The notes: generated by a model not told the origin, from the sequence alone. Shown: positions 32,848 to 42,017, counted from the first letter of the stretch. The stretch is 64,000 nucleotides of DNA from Pseudomonas sp. DTU12.3 (GCF_004124275.1 NZ_CP027218.1:3971501-4035500); one strand, 5' to 3'. Translations and numbers: made by a program.

Positions 32848-33010
32848 GTTAGTGAGTTGGTTGAGATTTGGGTATTGATCGGCTTTGCACATCAATCCAT
32901 GCCAATAATGCAATTAACATCCTGTTACACCTAGGCCACCATCCGCCTCAATAACATCCGTGCGCTGACTCTCCGTGGCGCACGTCATAAAAGCGGTGGA
33001 GTCCTTTGCT
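32848..33010. other. Intergenic DNA before the MHS-type symporter
   Basis: This is the rest of a 433-bp stretch without a gene (32578-33010). It is AT-richer than its surroundings and likely holds the promoter of the symporter gene. No clear operator or small gene is seen. Confidence 0.4.
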
Positions 33011-34303
33011 ATGACAGCCTCAATCCCACACGGCGGCTCGCGGGCCGGCGCCATTTTCCGGGTGACCTCGGGCAATTTCCTCGAACAGTTCGACTTCTTT
33101 CTGTTCGGTTTCTACGCCACGCAGATCGCGTCGGTGTTCTTTCCGGCGAGCAGTGAATTCGCCTCTCTGATGATGACGTTCGCAGTGTTCGGCGCAGGCT
33201 TTTTGATGCGTCCGCTGGGGGCCATCGTGCTCGGTGCGTACATCGATGACGTCGGTCGCCGCAAGGGTTTGATCGTCACGTTGTCGATCATGGCCAGCGG
33301 CACGATATTGATTGTGCTGGTGCCCGGATACGAAAGTATCGGTCTGTTCGCGCCGGCGCTAGTGTTGCTCGGGCGCTTGTTGCAGGGCTTCTCCGCCGGT
33401 GCGGAACTGGGCGGGGTTTCGGTGTATTTGTCCGAGATCGCCACGCCGGGCCGCAAAGGTTTCTTCACCGCTTGGCAGTCGGCCAGTCAACAAGTGGCGA
33501 TCATCGTTGCTGCGGCGCTGGGCTTTGCCCTGAACGCGTGGATGGCGCCGGAGGTGATTGCCGCGTGGGGCTGGCGGATTCCGTTTTTCGTCGGCTGCAT
33601 GATCGTGCCGTTCATCTTTCTGCTGCGCCGTAACCTGGCAGAAACCGAAGAGTTCGCTGCGCGCAAACACCGTCCGAGCATGGGCGAAGTGTTCCGCACC
33701 CTCGGCCAGAATTGGGTCGTGGTGCTCGGCGGGATGCTGATGGTCGCCCTGACCACCACGGCGTTTTACCTGATCACCGTGTACGCACCGACCTTCGGCA
33801 AAACCGTGCTGCACCTGAGCACCTCCGATGCGTTGCTGGTGACGCTGCTGGTCGGCGTGTCGAACTTCTTCTGGCTGCCGATTGGCGGCATGTTGTCGGA
33901 TCGTATCGGTCGTCGTCCGGTGTTGATTGCGATGTCGTTGCTGGCGCTGGCCACCACCTATCCGGCGCTGTCGTATCTAGTGCAGGCGCCGAGTTTCAGC
34001 CACATGTTGCTGTCGCTGCTGTGGCTGTCGTTCATCTATGGCATGTACAACGGCGCAATGATTCCGGCGTTGACCGAAATCATGCCGGTCGAAGTGCGCG
34101 TCGCCGGTTTCTCCCTCGCCTACAGCCTGGCGACGGCGATTTTCGGCGGGTTCACCCCGGCGATGTCGACCTTCCTGATTCAGTACACCGGCGACAAAGC
34201 CGCGCCAGGTTACTGGATGAGCATCGGCGCGTTGTGCGCGTTGTGCGCGACGCTGTACCTCTATCGCCGCGCGGGCGGTCGACTGCAACCAGTGGCGGCA
34301 TAA
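33011..34303 (+). CDS. MFS transporter of the metabolite:H+ symporter (MHS) family
   Basis: A 430-residue, 12-helix carrier. Signature segments are GNFLEQFDFFLFGFYAT at the first helix, GAYIDDVGRRKGL in the 2-3 loop, RLLQGFSAGAELGGVSVYLSEIATPGRKGFFTAWQSASQ and GGMLSDRIGRRPVL in the 8-9 loop. This is the citrate/tricarballylate-type subgroup of MHS proteins. The ATG at 33011 has GTGGAG ten bases upstream. It is followed after 12 bp by a periplasmic binding-protein gene and faces a LysR gene. The substrate is probably a tricarboxylate, by family. Confidence 0.88.
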   Translation: MTASIPHGGSRAGAIFRVTSGNFLEQFDFFLFGFYATQIASVFFPASSEFASLMMTFAVFGAGFLMRPLGAIVLGAYIDDVGRRKGLIVTLSIMASGTILIVLVPGYESIGLFAPALVLLGRLLQGFSAGAELGGVSVYLSEIATPGRKGFFTAWQSASQQVAIIVAAALGFALNAWMAPEVIAAWGWRIPFFVGCMIVPFIFLLRRNLAETEEFAARKHRPSMGEVFRTLGQNWVVVLGGMLMVALTTTAFYLITVYAPTFGKTVLHLSTSDALLVTLLVGVSNFFWLPIGGMLSDRIGRRPVLIAMSLLALATTYPALSYLVQAPSFSHMLLSLLWLSFIYGMYNGAMIPALTEIMPVEVRVAGFSLAYSLATAIFGGFTPAMSTFLIQYTGDKAAPGYWMSIGALCALCATLYLYRRAGGRLQPVAA

Positions 34304-34315
34304 GGAGCGATGACC

Positions 34316-35083
34316 ATGAAAAAACTTTTCAGCTTCACTGCCATCGCCCTCTTCGCTTTCAGCGCTCTGGCACACGCAGAACAACTGAACGTGATGACGT
34401 CGGGCGGCTTCACTGCAGCCTATAAAATTCTCGGCCCGAAATTCGCCGCCGCCACCGGCAATACCCTCGACACCCAACTCGGCCCGTCGATGGGCAAGGC
34501 ACCGGAAGCAATCCCCAATCGTCTCGCGCGCGGTGAGCACGCCGACGTGGTGATCATGGTCGGTTACGCCCTCGATGAGTTGATCAAGCAAGGCAAGGTC
34601 GACCCGGCGTCTCGCGTTGAACTGGCGGATTCACGGATCGGTCTGGTGGTGCGTGAAGGCGCGCCGAAACCGGACATCAGCAGCGTCGATGGCCTGAAGC
34701 AAACCCTGCTCGACGCACAATCGGTGGCCTACTCCGACAGCGCCAGCGGCGTGTACATCGAAGAGCAGTTGTTCAAAAAACTCGGCATCGAAGAGCAGCT
34801 GAAACCGAAGGCGAAGATGATCGCGAAAATCCCGGTGGGCTCGGTGGTTGCCACCGGCGACTATCAACTGGGATTCCAGCAGGTCAGTGAATTGCTGCCG
34901 GTGCCTGGGGTGAGTTTTGTCGCGAAGATTCCGGAATCGGTGCAGTCGGTGACGCGTTTTGCTGCCGGCATCCCCGTCGATGCGCAACATCCGCAAGAGG
35001 CGAAAGCCCTGCTCGCCTACCTCGCCGCGCCTGCCGCACAAGCGGATGTGCAGGCCACCGGGCTGGATTCGGTCAAGCGTTGA
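34316..35083 (+). CDS. Periplasmic ModA-like solute-binding protein (orphan)
   Basis: A 255-residue protein with a signal peptide MKKLFSFTAIALFAFSALAHA. The type II binding fold is close to ModA/sulfate-binding proteins (NVMTSGGFTAAYKILGPKFAAATGN, IPNRLARGEHADVVIM, GDYQLGFQQVSELLPVPGVSFV). The second of two close ATGs (34316) is chosen because AAGGAG is eight bases upstream. There is no ABC permease or ATPase nearby; instead it forms a unit with an MHS symporter. It may deliver ligand to another transporter or act as a sensor. The ligand is unknown. Confidence 0.82.
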   Translation: MKKLFSFTAIALFAFSALAHAEQLNVMTSGGFTAAYKILGPKFAAATGNTLDTQLGPSMGKAPEAIPNRLARGEHADVVIMVGYALDELIKQGKVDPASRVELADSRIGLVVREGAPKPDISSVDGLKQTLLDAQSVAYSDSASGVYIEEQLFKKLGIEEQLKPKAKMIAKIPVGSVVATGDYQLGFQQVSELLPVPGVSFVAKIPESVQSVTRFAAGIPVDAQHPQEAKALLAYLAAPAAQADVQATGLDSVKR

Positions 35084-35987
35084 TCGTCGGCGGCTGGACT
35101 TTCATTTCCACCACCAGCCGCTCCAGTTCCAATGCCGCCGGGGTCAACGTGCGGTCCCGGCGCTTGATGATGCCGACACTGCGCATCACTTGCGGATCGG
35201 TCAGCGGTATCCGCGTCAGGATCGGATGATCCGGCCCCGGCATCGCCATCAATGGCACCGCCGCAACGCCTAATCCCGCCTCGACCAGACCAATCATCGT
35301 TGTCACATGCTTGGTTTCGCAGATGCTCTGACGCTGCGGCACCACACTGCTCAAGGCCTGATCGAGCAAGAAGCGATTGCCCGAAGTCTTGTCCAGCGAG
35401 ATGTAATCCTGCTGATAGAACTCGTCCCATGTCACGCTGCTGCGCCCGGCCAACGGGTGATCGCGGCGGCAGGCGACCACGTAGCACTCCTGCACAAGCG
35501 CTTCGAAGTCGACTTTGGCATCCTGCGTGCCGAGAAAACTCAAACCGAAATCCGCCTCGCCGTTAACCACCGCGCTCAATACATCGTGGGCGCTGGAATC
35601 GAGGACTTTGACTTTGATGCGCGGGAATTGCTGGTGATAGCGGGCGACCACGCGCGGCATGAAGTAGTACGCCGCCGACGGCACGCAAGCCACGGTGACA
35701 TGGCCCAGACGCGTCGAGGCCACTTCGCTGATGCCCAGCAACGCCACGTCCAGATCATCCAGCAAACGCTCGACACTCGGCATGAAGGCGCGCCCGGCCT
35801 GCGTCAGGCTGACCTTGCGCGTGGTGCGTTCGAAGAGTTTCACACCGAGGGCGTCTTCGAGTTTTTCGATGCGTCGGCTCAAGGCCGGCTGCGACAGGCG
35901 CACGGTGTCGGCGGCCTTGCGAAAACTGCCCTTCTCGACCACGGCGCGAAAGGCTTGCAGGTCGTTGAGGTCGAAGTTGATGGCCAT
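35073..35987 (-). CDS. LysR-family transcriptional regulator
   Basis: A 304-residue LysR protein. The N-terminal helix-turn-helix is NDLQAFRAVVEKGSFRKAADTVRLSQPALSRRIEKLEDALGVKLFERTTRKVSLTQAG, followed by a two-lobed effector domain. The start at 35987 (MAINFDLNDLQAF) is where the family begins; the open frame runs far further upstream but without homology. It converges on and overlaps the binding-protein gene by 11 bp. Control of the neighbouring symporter unit is plausible but not shown. Confidence 0.9.
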   Translation of the reverse strand: MAINFDLNDLQAFRAVVEKGSFRKAADTVRLSQPALSRRIEKLEDALGVKLFERTTRKVSLTQAGRAFMPSVERLLDDLDVALLGISEVASTRLGHVTVACVPSAAYYFMPRVVARYHQQFPRIKVKVLDSSAHDVLSAVVNGEADFGLSFLGTQDAKVDFEALVQECYVVACRRDHPLAGRSSVTWDEFYQQDYISLDKTSGNRFLLDQALSSVVPQRQSICETKHVTTMIGLVEAGLGVAAVPLMAMPGPDHPILTRIPLTDPQVMRSVGIIKRRDRTLTPAALELERLVVEMKVQPPTINA

Positions 35988-36069
35988 GGCGGACTCTAGA
36001 GATTGATACGCAGAGGTTATGAATGTAACCAATTGATGCCAATTATTACAGAATCCCTGAAAATCCCCC

Positions 36070-36160
36070 TGTAGGAGCTGCCGCAGGCTGCGATCTTTTG
36101 ATCTTGCTTTCGATTTCACCGAAGCCAGATCAAAAGATCGCAGCCTGCGGCAGCTCCTAC
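36070..36160. repeat. REPIN, GTAGGAGCTGCCGCAGGC type
   Basis: A near-perfect inverted pair between the divergent LysR and Kef-type genes. Confidence 0.9.
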
Positions 36161-36239
36161 GGGGGATCTTTGGTGGATGTAAAGTCTGTGTAGACCTTAT
36201 CCTTGTCGCCCCCGCCGTACCGTTGTCAGGAGTCATTCC

Positions 36240-38048
36240 ATGCCCCATGAAGGCAATCTGTTGCAAGCCGCTGTCGTGTTTCTGTTCGCGGCCGTGCTCA
36301 CCGTGCCTTTGGCCAAACGTCTGCAACTGGGCGCCGTGCTCGGTTACCTGTTTGCCGGGGTGATCATCGGCCCGTCGGTGTTGGGCCTGATCGGTAATCC
36401 GCAAAGCGTTGCGCATATCTCCGAGCTGGGCGTGGTGTTGTTGCTGTTTATCATCGGCCTTGAGTTGTCGCCGCGACGGTTGTGGGTGATGCGCAAATCG
36501 GTGTTCGGCGTCGGGCTGGCGCAGGTGTTGCTGACCGCTTCGGTGATCGGCGTGCTGGCGCTGTCGGTGTTCGGTCAACCGCTGAACAGTGCGATTGTGC
36601 TGGGTCTCGGCCTGGCGCTGTCGTCTACCGCGTTCGGCCTGCAAAGCCTTGCCGAGCGCAAGGAACTGACCAGCCCCCACGGGCGGCTGGCGTTTGCCAT
36701 TCTGCTGTTCCAGGACATCGCTGCGATCCCGCTGATCGCGCTGGTGCCGATGCTGGCGGGCGGCACCCATGAAAGCAGCAATGCGCAAAGTCTGAATCAC
36801 GGCTTGCAGGTGCTCGGCGGTATTGCCGTGGTGGTGGTCGGCGGGCGTTATCTGTTGCGCCCGGTGTTTCGCGTGGTGGCAAAAACCGGTCTGCCGGAGG
36901 TGTCCACGGCCACCGCGTTGCTGGTGGTGATCGGTACGGCATGGTTGATGGATCTGGTCGGTGTGTCGATGGCGCTCGGGGCATTTCTCGCCGGGCTGCT
37001 GCTGGCGGACTCGGAATATCGCCATGAGCTGGAAGCGCAGATCGAGCCGTTCAAGGGCCTGCTGCTCGGGCTGTTTTTCATCAGCGTCGGCATGGGTGCC
37101 AATCTCGGCCTCCTGCTCAGCGCGCCGATCACGGTGCTGGGCCTGACGCTGTTGCTGATTGGTCTGAAGTTGCCGCTGCTGTTTGTGGTCGGGCGTCTGG
37201 CCGGTGGGTTGAACAAGATCAGTGCGATCCGCCTCGGCATCGTTCTAGCGGCGGGTGGTGAATTTGCCTTTGTGGTGTTCAAGATCGGTCGCGATCAGGG
37301 TCTGTTCGAACCACGTTTGTACGACCTTTTGGTACTGACCATTACCCTGTCGATGGCGGTAACGCCGCTGCTGCTGTTGATCTGCGCGCGGCTGGTCAGC
37401 CCGAAAGTGCAACCGGTGGAAGTGCCGGAAAAATTCCGCCAGATCGATACGCAAACGCCACGCGTGGTGATTGCCGGCATGGGCCGGATGGGGCAGATCG
37501 TCGCGCGTATCCTGCGGGCGCAGAACATCAAGTTCGTCGCGCTGGACACCTCGGTGGAGACCATCGAACTGTCACGCAGTTTTGGCGGTGTGCCGGTGTT
37601 CTACGGCGACCCGATGCGCCCGGAGATCCTCAATGCGGCCAAGGCCGGCGAGGCGGAGTATTTCGTGATTGCCACGGACGATCCGGAGACCAACATCAAG
37701 ACGGCCGAGGTGGTGCGCAAGCTCTATCCGCACATGAAGATCATCGCCCGGGCACGTAACCGTCAGCACGTGCACCGCTTGGTCGATGTCGGCGCTGAAG
37801 CGATTCGCGAGACTTATTACTCAAGTCTGGAGATGAGCCGGCGCACGCTGGTCGGCCTCGGTCTGACGCAAGCTCAGGCCGATGCGCGGATCAAGCGCTT
37901 CAAGCATCACGACGAACAGGTGCTGGAGGCGCAACACGCGGTCTATGACGACGCGGCGAAAGTCCTGCAAACCGCCCAGGAAGCCCGGGCAGAACTGGCG
38001 CGGTTGTTCGAATCGGATCAACTCGAAGAAGAATCCCGCAACACCTGA
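36240..38048 (+). CDS. Kef-type monovalent cation:proton antiporter (CPA2)
   Basis: A 602-residue protein. The membrane domain (about 1-385, 12-13 helices) has LLFIIGLELSPRRLW, SSTAFGLQ, AILLFQDIAAIPLIAL and the LGAFLAGLLLADSEYRHELE segment of CPA2 exchangers. A TrkA-N/RCK nucleotide-binding domain follows (RVVIAGMGRMGQIVARILRAQ, FYGDPMRPEIL, ATDDPETNIKTAEVVR), and then a charged helical tail. Such KefB/KefC relatives export K+ in exchange for H+, gated by nucleotides or glutathione adducts. No KefF/KefG-type quinone oxidoreductase is adjacent. Confidence 0.92.
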   Translation: MPHEGNLLQAAVVFLFAAVLTVPLAKRLQLGAVLGYLFAGVIIGPSVLGLIGNPQSVAHISELGVVLLLFIIGLELSPRRLWVMRKSVFGVGLAQVLLTASVIGVLALSVFGQPLNSAIVLGLGLALSSTAFGLQSLAERKELTSPHGRLAFAILLFQDIAAIPLIALVPMLAGGTHESSNAQSLNHGLQVLGGIAVVVVGGRYLLRPVFRVVAKTGLPEVSTATALLVVIGTAWLMDLVGVSMALGAFLAGLLLADSEYRHELEAQIEPFKGLLLGLFFISVGMGANLGLLLSAPITVLGLTLLLIGLKLPLLFVVGRLAGGLNKISAIRLGIVLAAGGEFAFVVFKIGRDQGLFEPRLYDLLVLTITLSMAVTPLLLLICARLVSPKVQPVEVPEKFRQIDTQTPRVVIAGMGRMGQIVARILRAQNIKFVALDTSVETIELSRSFGGVPVFYGDPMRPEILNAAKAGEAEYFVIATDDPETNIKTAEVVRKLYPHMKIIARARNRQHVHRLVDVGAEAIRETYYSSLEMSRRTLVGLGLTQAQADARIKRFKHHDEQVLEAQHAVYDDAAKVLQTAQEARAELARLFESDQLEEESRNT

Positions 38049-38091
38049 CGTCTTTGCACAGATCCAAATATGAGGTTGGCCGGACTGGCGC

Positions 38092-38243
38092 CTTCGCGGG
38101 CAAGCCCGCTCCCACAGTGGTCGAGTCGTACCCATATTCTGTACACGACCCAGAACCCTGTAGGAGCTGCCGAAGGCTGCGATCTTTTGATCTTGATCTT
38201 AAAAACCAGATCAAAAGATCGCAGCCTTCGGCAGCTCCTACAG
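38092..38243. repeat. Single REP and a REPIN
   Basis: A lone TTCGCGGGCAAGCCCGCTCC arm (38092-38117) and a GTAGGAGCTGCCGAAGGC REPIN (38159-38243) between convergent kef-type and hcnC genes. Confidence 0.9.
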
Positions 38244-38252
38244 GGGATTGGG

Positions 38253-39512
38253 TCAGGCTAGCTCGAGCTCGGGCGCTGGTCGAACCGGGGTGGCTTCAAA
38301 GCGGTCCGCCAGGAACGGCGTGATGTCCAGCGGCAGCGGCTCGTCGTTGACCAGTTTGTCGAGCAGCACGCCCGTGATCGCCGAAGTCAGGATGCCAGTG
38401 CGGAAATGTCCGCAGGCATTCAGGTAACCCTCCACGCCACGCATCGGTCCGAGGATCGGCAGCTCATCCGGCGAACCCGGACGTAATCCCGCCCAAGTGC
38501 GTTTGAGGTTGACGTCTTTCAGCTCCGGCAGACACCGCACCGCACCCTGCACCAGTCCGGCGATTTCCGGGTAGGTGGTGGTCACGTCGAAGCCTTTGTC
38601 TTCGGTGGTGCTGCCGATCAGGATCTCGCCATTGTCCTTTTGCGCGACGTAACAATCGCTGGTGGTCAGGCAGCCGTTGAGGATTTTCGGCATGCGTTCG
38701 GTCAGCAGGATCTGGCCCTTCACCGGTTTCACCGGGATACGAATGCCGCTGGCCCACTCACTCAGATCCGCCGCCCAGGCGCCCGCCGCGTTGATCAGGG
38801 TCTTGCAGTGGAACACGCCCTCCTCGGCTGTCTGCACGCCGGTCACGCGCGAGCCGTGATGCAACACGCCGGTGACGTTGGTGTTGACGTAGAAGTCGAC
38901 GCCATTTTGCCGGGCACCTTCGGCATAGGCATCGGCGAGGCGAAACGGGCTGACCTGATGGTCGCAGAGAAACTCCAGCGCCCCGCGCGCTTCATGGCTG
39001 ACGCTTGGTTCGGCCTCGCGCAGCGCCGCCTGATCGAGCCAGCGCACCTGATCGGCCAGATGCGGAATGCAGCTGACGATGTGCTCGGCGTAGAGCCGGT
39101 CTTCATCGTCATAAATGACGAATTTCAGCCCGGTTTTTTCGAACTTGAAATCCATGCCGTGCTGTTCTTTCAACTCGCGGTGCAACGCCGGGTACAGCGC
39201 GTTGGACTGCAAGGCGAAATCGAAGAACGACTCCGGCAGAATGTGCGGCGTGCTCGCGTCCACGGCCACCGCCGCGCCCTGGGTTTCGCGCTTGCGATTG
39301 GCCGACATCATGCGGAAGAAAATCACCCCGCAACCGAGCCCGACCGACTCACCGATCGCCCATAAGCCACCGGCAGAAGCACGGGTCGCGTTGCCCGGGC
39401 GCTTGGCATCGATCAGCGCGACCTTGAGGTTTTTGCGCTTGGACAATTGATAGGCGCAGGAGGCCCCGATCACGCCGCCGCCGGCAATGATCACGTCATA
39501 GAACTTACTCAT
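38253..39512 (-). CDS. hcnC: Hydrogen cyanide synthase subunit HcnC
   Basis: A 419-residue FAD-dependent amine oxidase-fold subunit. The dinucleotide motif is DVIIAGGGVIGASCAYQLSKR, followed by GNATRASAGGLWAIGESVGLGCG and the late GLRPGSPDELPILGP and GHFRTGILTSAITG. Length and sequence agree closely with HcnC of P. fluorescens-type strains. With HcnA and HcnB it oxidises glycine to HCN and CO2 at the membrane. The start at 39512 overlaps the end of hcnB by 8 bp. The D-amino-acid or hydroxyproline dehydrogenase relatives are the alternative, but the set of three and the promoter argue for hcn. Confidence 0.92.
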   Translation of the reverse strand: MSKFYDVIIAGGGVIGASCAYQLSKRKNLKVALIDAKRPGNATRASAGGLWAIGESVGLGCGVIFFRMMSANRKRETQGAAVAVDASTPHILPESFFDFALQSNALYPALHRELKEQHGMDFKFEKTGLKFVIYDDEDRLYAEHIVSCIPHLADQVRWLDQAALREAEPSVSHEARGALEFLCDHQVSPFRLADAYAEGARQNGVDFYVNTNVTGVLHHGSRVTGVQTAEEGVFHCKTLINAAGAWAADLSEWASGIRIPVKPVKGQILLTERMPKILNGCLTTSDCYVAQKDNGEILIGSTTEDKGFDVTTTYPEIAGLVQGAVRCLPELKDVNLKRTWAGLRPGSPDELPILGPMRGVEGYLNACGHFRTGILTSAITGVLLDKLVNDEPLPLDITPFLADRFEATPVRPAPELELA

Positions 39513-40914
39513 GGGCAGCGGCCTCCGTGCCGATGGACTGGAACGCGGAAAAAGGAATCGGATCAATCGGGAAACGCGGACGCAGCCAACCGACATCCTT
39601 GCGCCCGGTGGCCTGGCGCAACCTGTCGCTGCAGTAGCCGACGCACATCCGGCCCTGACAATCGCCCATGCTCACGCGGGTGCGCATTTTCAGGCTGGCG
39701 ATGTCTTGCACGCCCTGCTCCAGCGCCAGATCGATGTCGGCACGGGTGGCATGCTCGCAACGGCAGATCACCGTATCGGCGGCCGGCAAAGCGGTCTGGC
39801 CGACGCCACGTTCGGTGTAGCGATCGACGGCCGCGCGGAACCGCACGATCGCACGGAGTTTGCTCAGGTAGCGGTCGCGGCGCACGCCGGCCAGTTCTTC
39901 TTCGAGGACACCGCGTTGCAGGAGGATCGAAGTCGCCGCGATCTTGCCCGCCAGCATCGCCGCTTCACCGCCGCGAATCCCGCCCATGTCGCCGGCCAGA
40001 TGCACGTGAGATTCATTGCTTTGCTGCCAGACATTCGAATTGGCGCGCAGATATCCGTCATCGCTGAAGCCGTGATCGAGGCCCATTTGCTGGCTGAGCT
40101 GGGTACGCGGAATAAAGCCGTAACCGACCGCCAGCGTCTTCGCTTCGAAGCGTTCGACCCGGCTCAGATCAGGCTCCCACGTCGCCGAGTACGGGGCGAC
40201 GCTGACGCTTTTCAGTTCGCCTTCGCCATGCGCTTCGACCACGCCCCAGCCGTAGTTCATCGGGATGCCGTGCAGTTTCAGATAGGCGAGCATGCTCAAG
40301 CCATCAAGGAACAGCTGCGGTTTGTTCAGCAATGCCAGGCTCTCGCGGGCGATCTTGCCGAATGCGCAGGCCTCATACACGCCGGCGACACTGACGCCGG
40401 ACGCATGCAACTGCGTCGCCACCAGTGGCAGCAACGGCCCGGTGCCGGCGATGATCACCGGCCCTTGCGGCTTGACCACACCACTTTTGATTTGCAGTTG
40501 CAGACCGCCGAGCATGATCACTCCCGGCAAGGTCCAGCCGGGAAACGGCACGCTGCGTTCGTGGCAACCGGCCGCCAGCAGCAGCTGCGGATACGCGATC
40601 TCGTGCAGTTGCTCGTCGCCGTCCAGCACCACCAAGGCGCGGCTGCCTTCGGCGCCGACCACACGATGGTTGAGGCGCACGTCGATCAGCCCGGACTGTT
40701 CCTGAAATTCACCGTGCAGTTTGCCCAGTGCTTCGGAGTAGCGCGGCCCCAGGTAATCCAGTTGCACACCGTCCCGCAGCGGCCCGCGATAGACCACGCC
40801 GCCGAGGCGCGAGGCCTCTTCAAGCAAGGTGCAGCGCACACCATGACGAGCCAGTTCGATGGCCGCCGCCATTCCCGCCGGGCCACCGCCGACGATCACC
40901 GGTTGCAGGTTCAT
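39505..40914 (-). CDS. hcnB: Hydrogen cyanide synthase subunit HcnB
   Basis: A 469-residue flavoprotein. The N-terminal FAD motif is VIVGGGPAGMAAAIELARHG and the second nucleotide motif is VIIAGTGPLLPLVATQL. The C-terminus has a BFD-like [2Fe-2S] cluster region with CRC (VICRCEHATRADID) and C-x4-C (GDCQGRMCVGYC). The start is the ATG at 40914, which overlaps the hcnA stop (ATGA, 40911-40914). It carries electrons from glycine oxidation between the HcnC flavin and the HcnA iron-sulfur protein. Confidence 0.92.
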   Translation of the reverse strand: MNLQPVIVGGGPAGMAAAIELARHGVRCTLLEEASRLGGVVYRGPLRDGVQLDYLGPRYSEALGKLHGEFQEQSGLIDVRLNHRVVGAEGSRALVVLDGDEQLHEIAYPQLLLAAGCHERSVPFPGWTLPGVIMLGGLQLQIKSGVVKPQGPVIIAGTGPLLPLVATQLHASGVSVAGVYEACAFGKIARESLALLNKPQLFLDGLSMLAYLKLHGIPMNYGWGVVEAHGEGELKSVSVAPYSATWEPDLSRVERFEAKTLAVGYGFIPRTQLSQQMGLDHGFSDDGYLRANSNVWQQSNESHVHLAGDMGGIRGGEAAMLAGKIAATSILLQRGVLEEELAGVRRDRYLSKLRAIVRFRAAVDRYTERGVGQTALPAADTVICRCEHATRADIDLALEQGVQDIASLKMRTRVSMGDCQGRMCVGYCSDRLRQATGRKDVGWLRPRFPIDPIPFSAFQSIGTEAAAHE

Positions 40915-41225
40915 ACGACCTCCTGCGCAGTGATGCGGTTGACCTGGGTTTCGATCTGCATGCCGTCGCGCACTACCGTCTGGCAGGCGCGGCGCTTGTG
41001 TCGGCCATTGATTTTCACCAGGCAGCACTGGCACACGCCCATGCCGCAGTAAGCGCCGCTGATCTGGTCATGATCGTTACGCGCGATCTGGCGTACGCCG
41101 AGGGATTGAATGACGCTGAGGACGGTTTCGCCGATTGCAGCGGTGACCGCTTGGCCGTTGATGTGGACGGTCATATCCGCCTGCGCCAAGGGCTGGATAT
41201 CGAAGGTTCTTTCTAGGCAGTGCAT
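40911..41225 (-). CDS. hcnA: Hydrogen cyanide synthase subunit HcnA
   Basis: A 104-residue [2Fe-2S] ferredoxin-like subunit, the usual HcnA length. Cluster ligands are C60, C65, C68 and C81 (YCGMGVCQCCLV...RRACQTVV). It is the first gene of hcnABC. The leader of about 175 nt upstream holds an Rsm-type motif at the ribosome-binding site and, further up, an ANR box with a suitably placed -10. Expression should need low oxygen and an active Gac/Rsm cascade. HCN made here is a known biocontrol and toxicity factor of fluorescent pseudomonads. Confidence 0.92.
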   Translation of the reverse strand: MHCLERTFDIQPLAQADMTVHINGQAVTAAIGETVLSVIQSLGVRQIARNDHDQISGAYCGMGVCQCCLVKINGRHKRRACQTVVRDGMQIETQVNRITAQEVV

Positions 41226-41233
41226 TGCAATGA

Positions 41234-41243
41234 TCTTCCGTGA
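41234..41243 (-). promoter_or_regulatory. RsmA/RsmE-binding motif at the hcnA ribosome-binding site
   Basis: The minus strand reads TCACGGAAGA, a full match to the (A/U)CANGGANG(U/A) consensus. Its GGA is also the Shine-Dalgarno core, about nine bases before the hcnA ATG. Rsm proteins binding here would block translation until titrated by Rsm small RNAs. Confidence 0.8.
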
Positions 41244-41429
41244 AAATTTAGTGGAGTTTTGCGCCAGCTCCTTGCTGCACTACACCGTGTCGACCCGTTT
41301 TTCTAATGCATTTTGAAGGTCGGACTACGGTACTCCGTCAGCGCAACCTGGTGCGCGTGCAGGTAATGTAGTCGATCCCGCGGCAAGGGCTTGGATCTTT
41401 TAAGTTAGGGGATATCGCCGCGGGAAATA

Positions 41430-41443
41430 TTGATCCAGGCCAG
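41430..41443 (-). promoter_or_regulatory. ANR/FNR box of the hcnA promoter
   Basis: The minus strand reads CTGGCCTGGATCAA, matching the hcn-type TTGGC-N4-ATCAA in all but the first base. A -10-like TAACTT lies about 29 bases after its centre, which would put the box near -41, the activating position. Confidence 0.75.
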
Positions 41444-41468
41444 TGAAAGCGGTCGGATTGTCCAACGA

Positions 41469-42017
41469 TCAATTGGAGAAGACGAACTGCCCTTTTATTT
41501 TCTTCGCGCCAATCAACCCCAGATCCGGGAACAGCAGCGATTTGACCCAGGCGGCGTAGAACACCATGGCCAGGGTGATGACGACGCCAATCACGGTCGA
41601 TACCGGATCTTCTTCATAACCCTTGAACATGCGTGAAACCTGACTGATGGTCAGGATAATGTAGACGGTATAAGCCGCCGCCACGTTCTTGTAAAAGCAC
41701 CATGCAAACAACAACGGAATGCCACCAGCGATCAACAGCATGGTCAATGCCAGGCCGGCGCTCGCGTCATAGAACAGGAAGAAGCCGGCGACTGAGCCGA
41801 CAAATGCCTGGATGCAGGTCAACACAACCAGCAGGGTGACTTTGAGTGAATGCTTTTCCCTGAGTGCCGGATCCGGACGACCCGCAATCCAGGCCGCCAA
41901 TACGCGATCTTTAACCGCACCACCCGACAACGCCTTGAAGGTTTCAGTTTTCGAGCGCCCGCCTTCGAGCATTTCAACCAACTGGCGCCTGGTTTCCTTC
42001 TTGTCCAACGTGTTCAT
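41469..42017 (-). CDS. Hypothetical four-helix membrane protein
   Basis: A 182-residue protein. A charged N-terminal 55 residues (MNTLDKKETRRQLVEMLEGGRSKTETFKALSGG) is followed by about four membrane segments. The end is GLIGAKKIKGQFVFSN. I do not recognise a named family. It stands alone on the minus strand between the hcn promoter and a terminator, and its own promoter probably lies in 42018-42086. Confidence 0.65.
   Translation of the reverse strand: MNTLDKKETRRQLVEMLEGGRSKTETFKALSGGAVKDRVLAAWIAGRPDPALREKHSLKVTLLVVLTCIQAFVGSVAGFFLFYDASAGLALTMLLIAGGIPLLFAWCFYKNVAAAYTVYIILTISQVSRMFKGYEEDPVSTVIGVVITLAMVFYAAWVKSLLFPDLGLIGAKKIKGQFVFSN

Noticed and set aside
35988..37025. Extension of the LysR gene to 650 residues
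   Set aside because: The added part is antisense to the Kef-type gene and contains translated REP; the LysR fold begins at 35987.
38253..41225. D-amino-acid or hydroxyproline dehydrogenase complex instead of HCN synthase
   Set aside because: Gene order, subunit lengths (104/469/419), close similarity to HcnC and the ANR/Rsm elements favour hcnABC.
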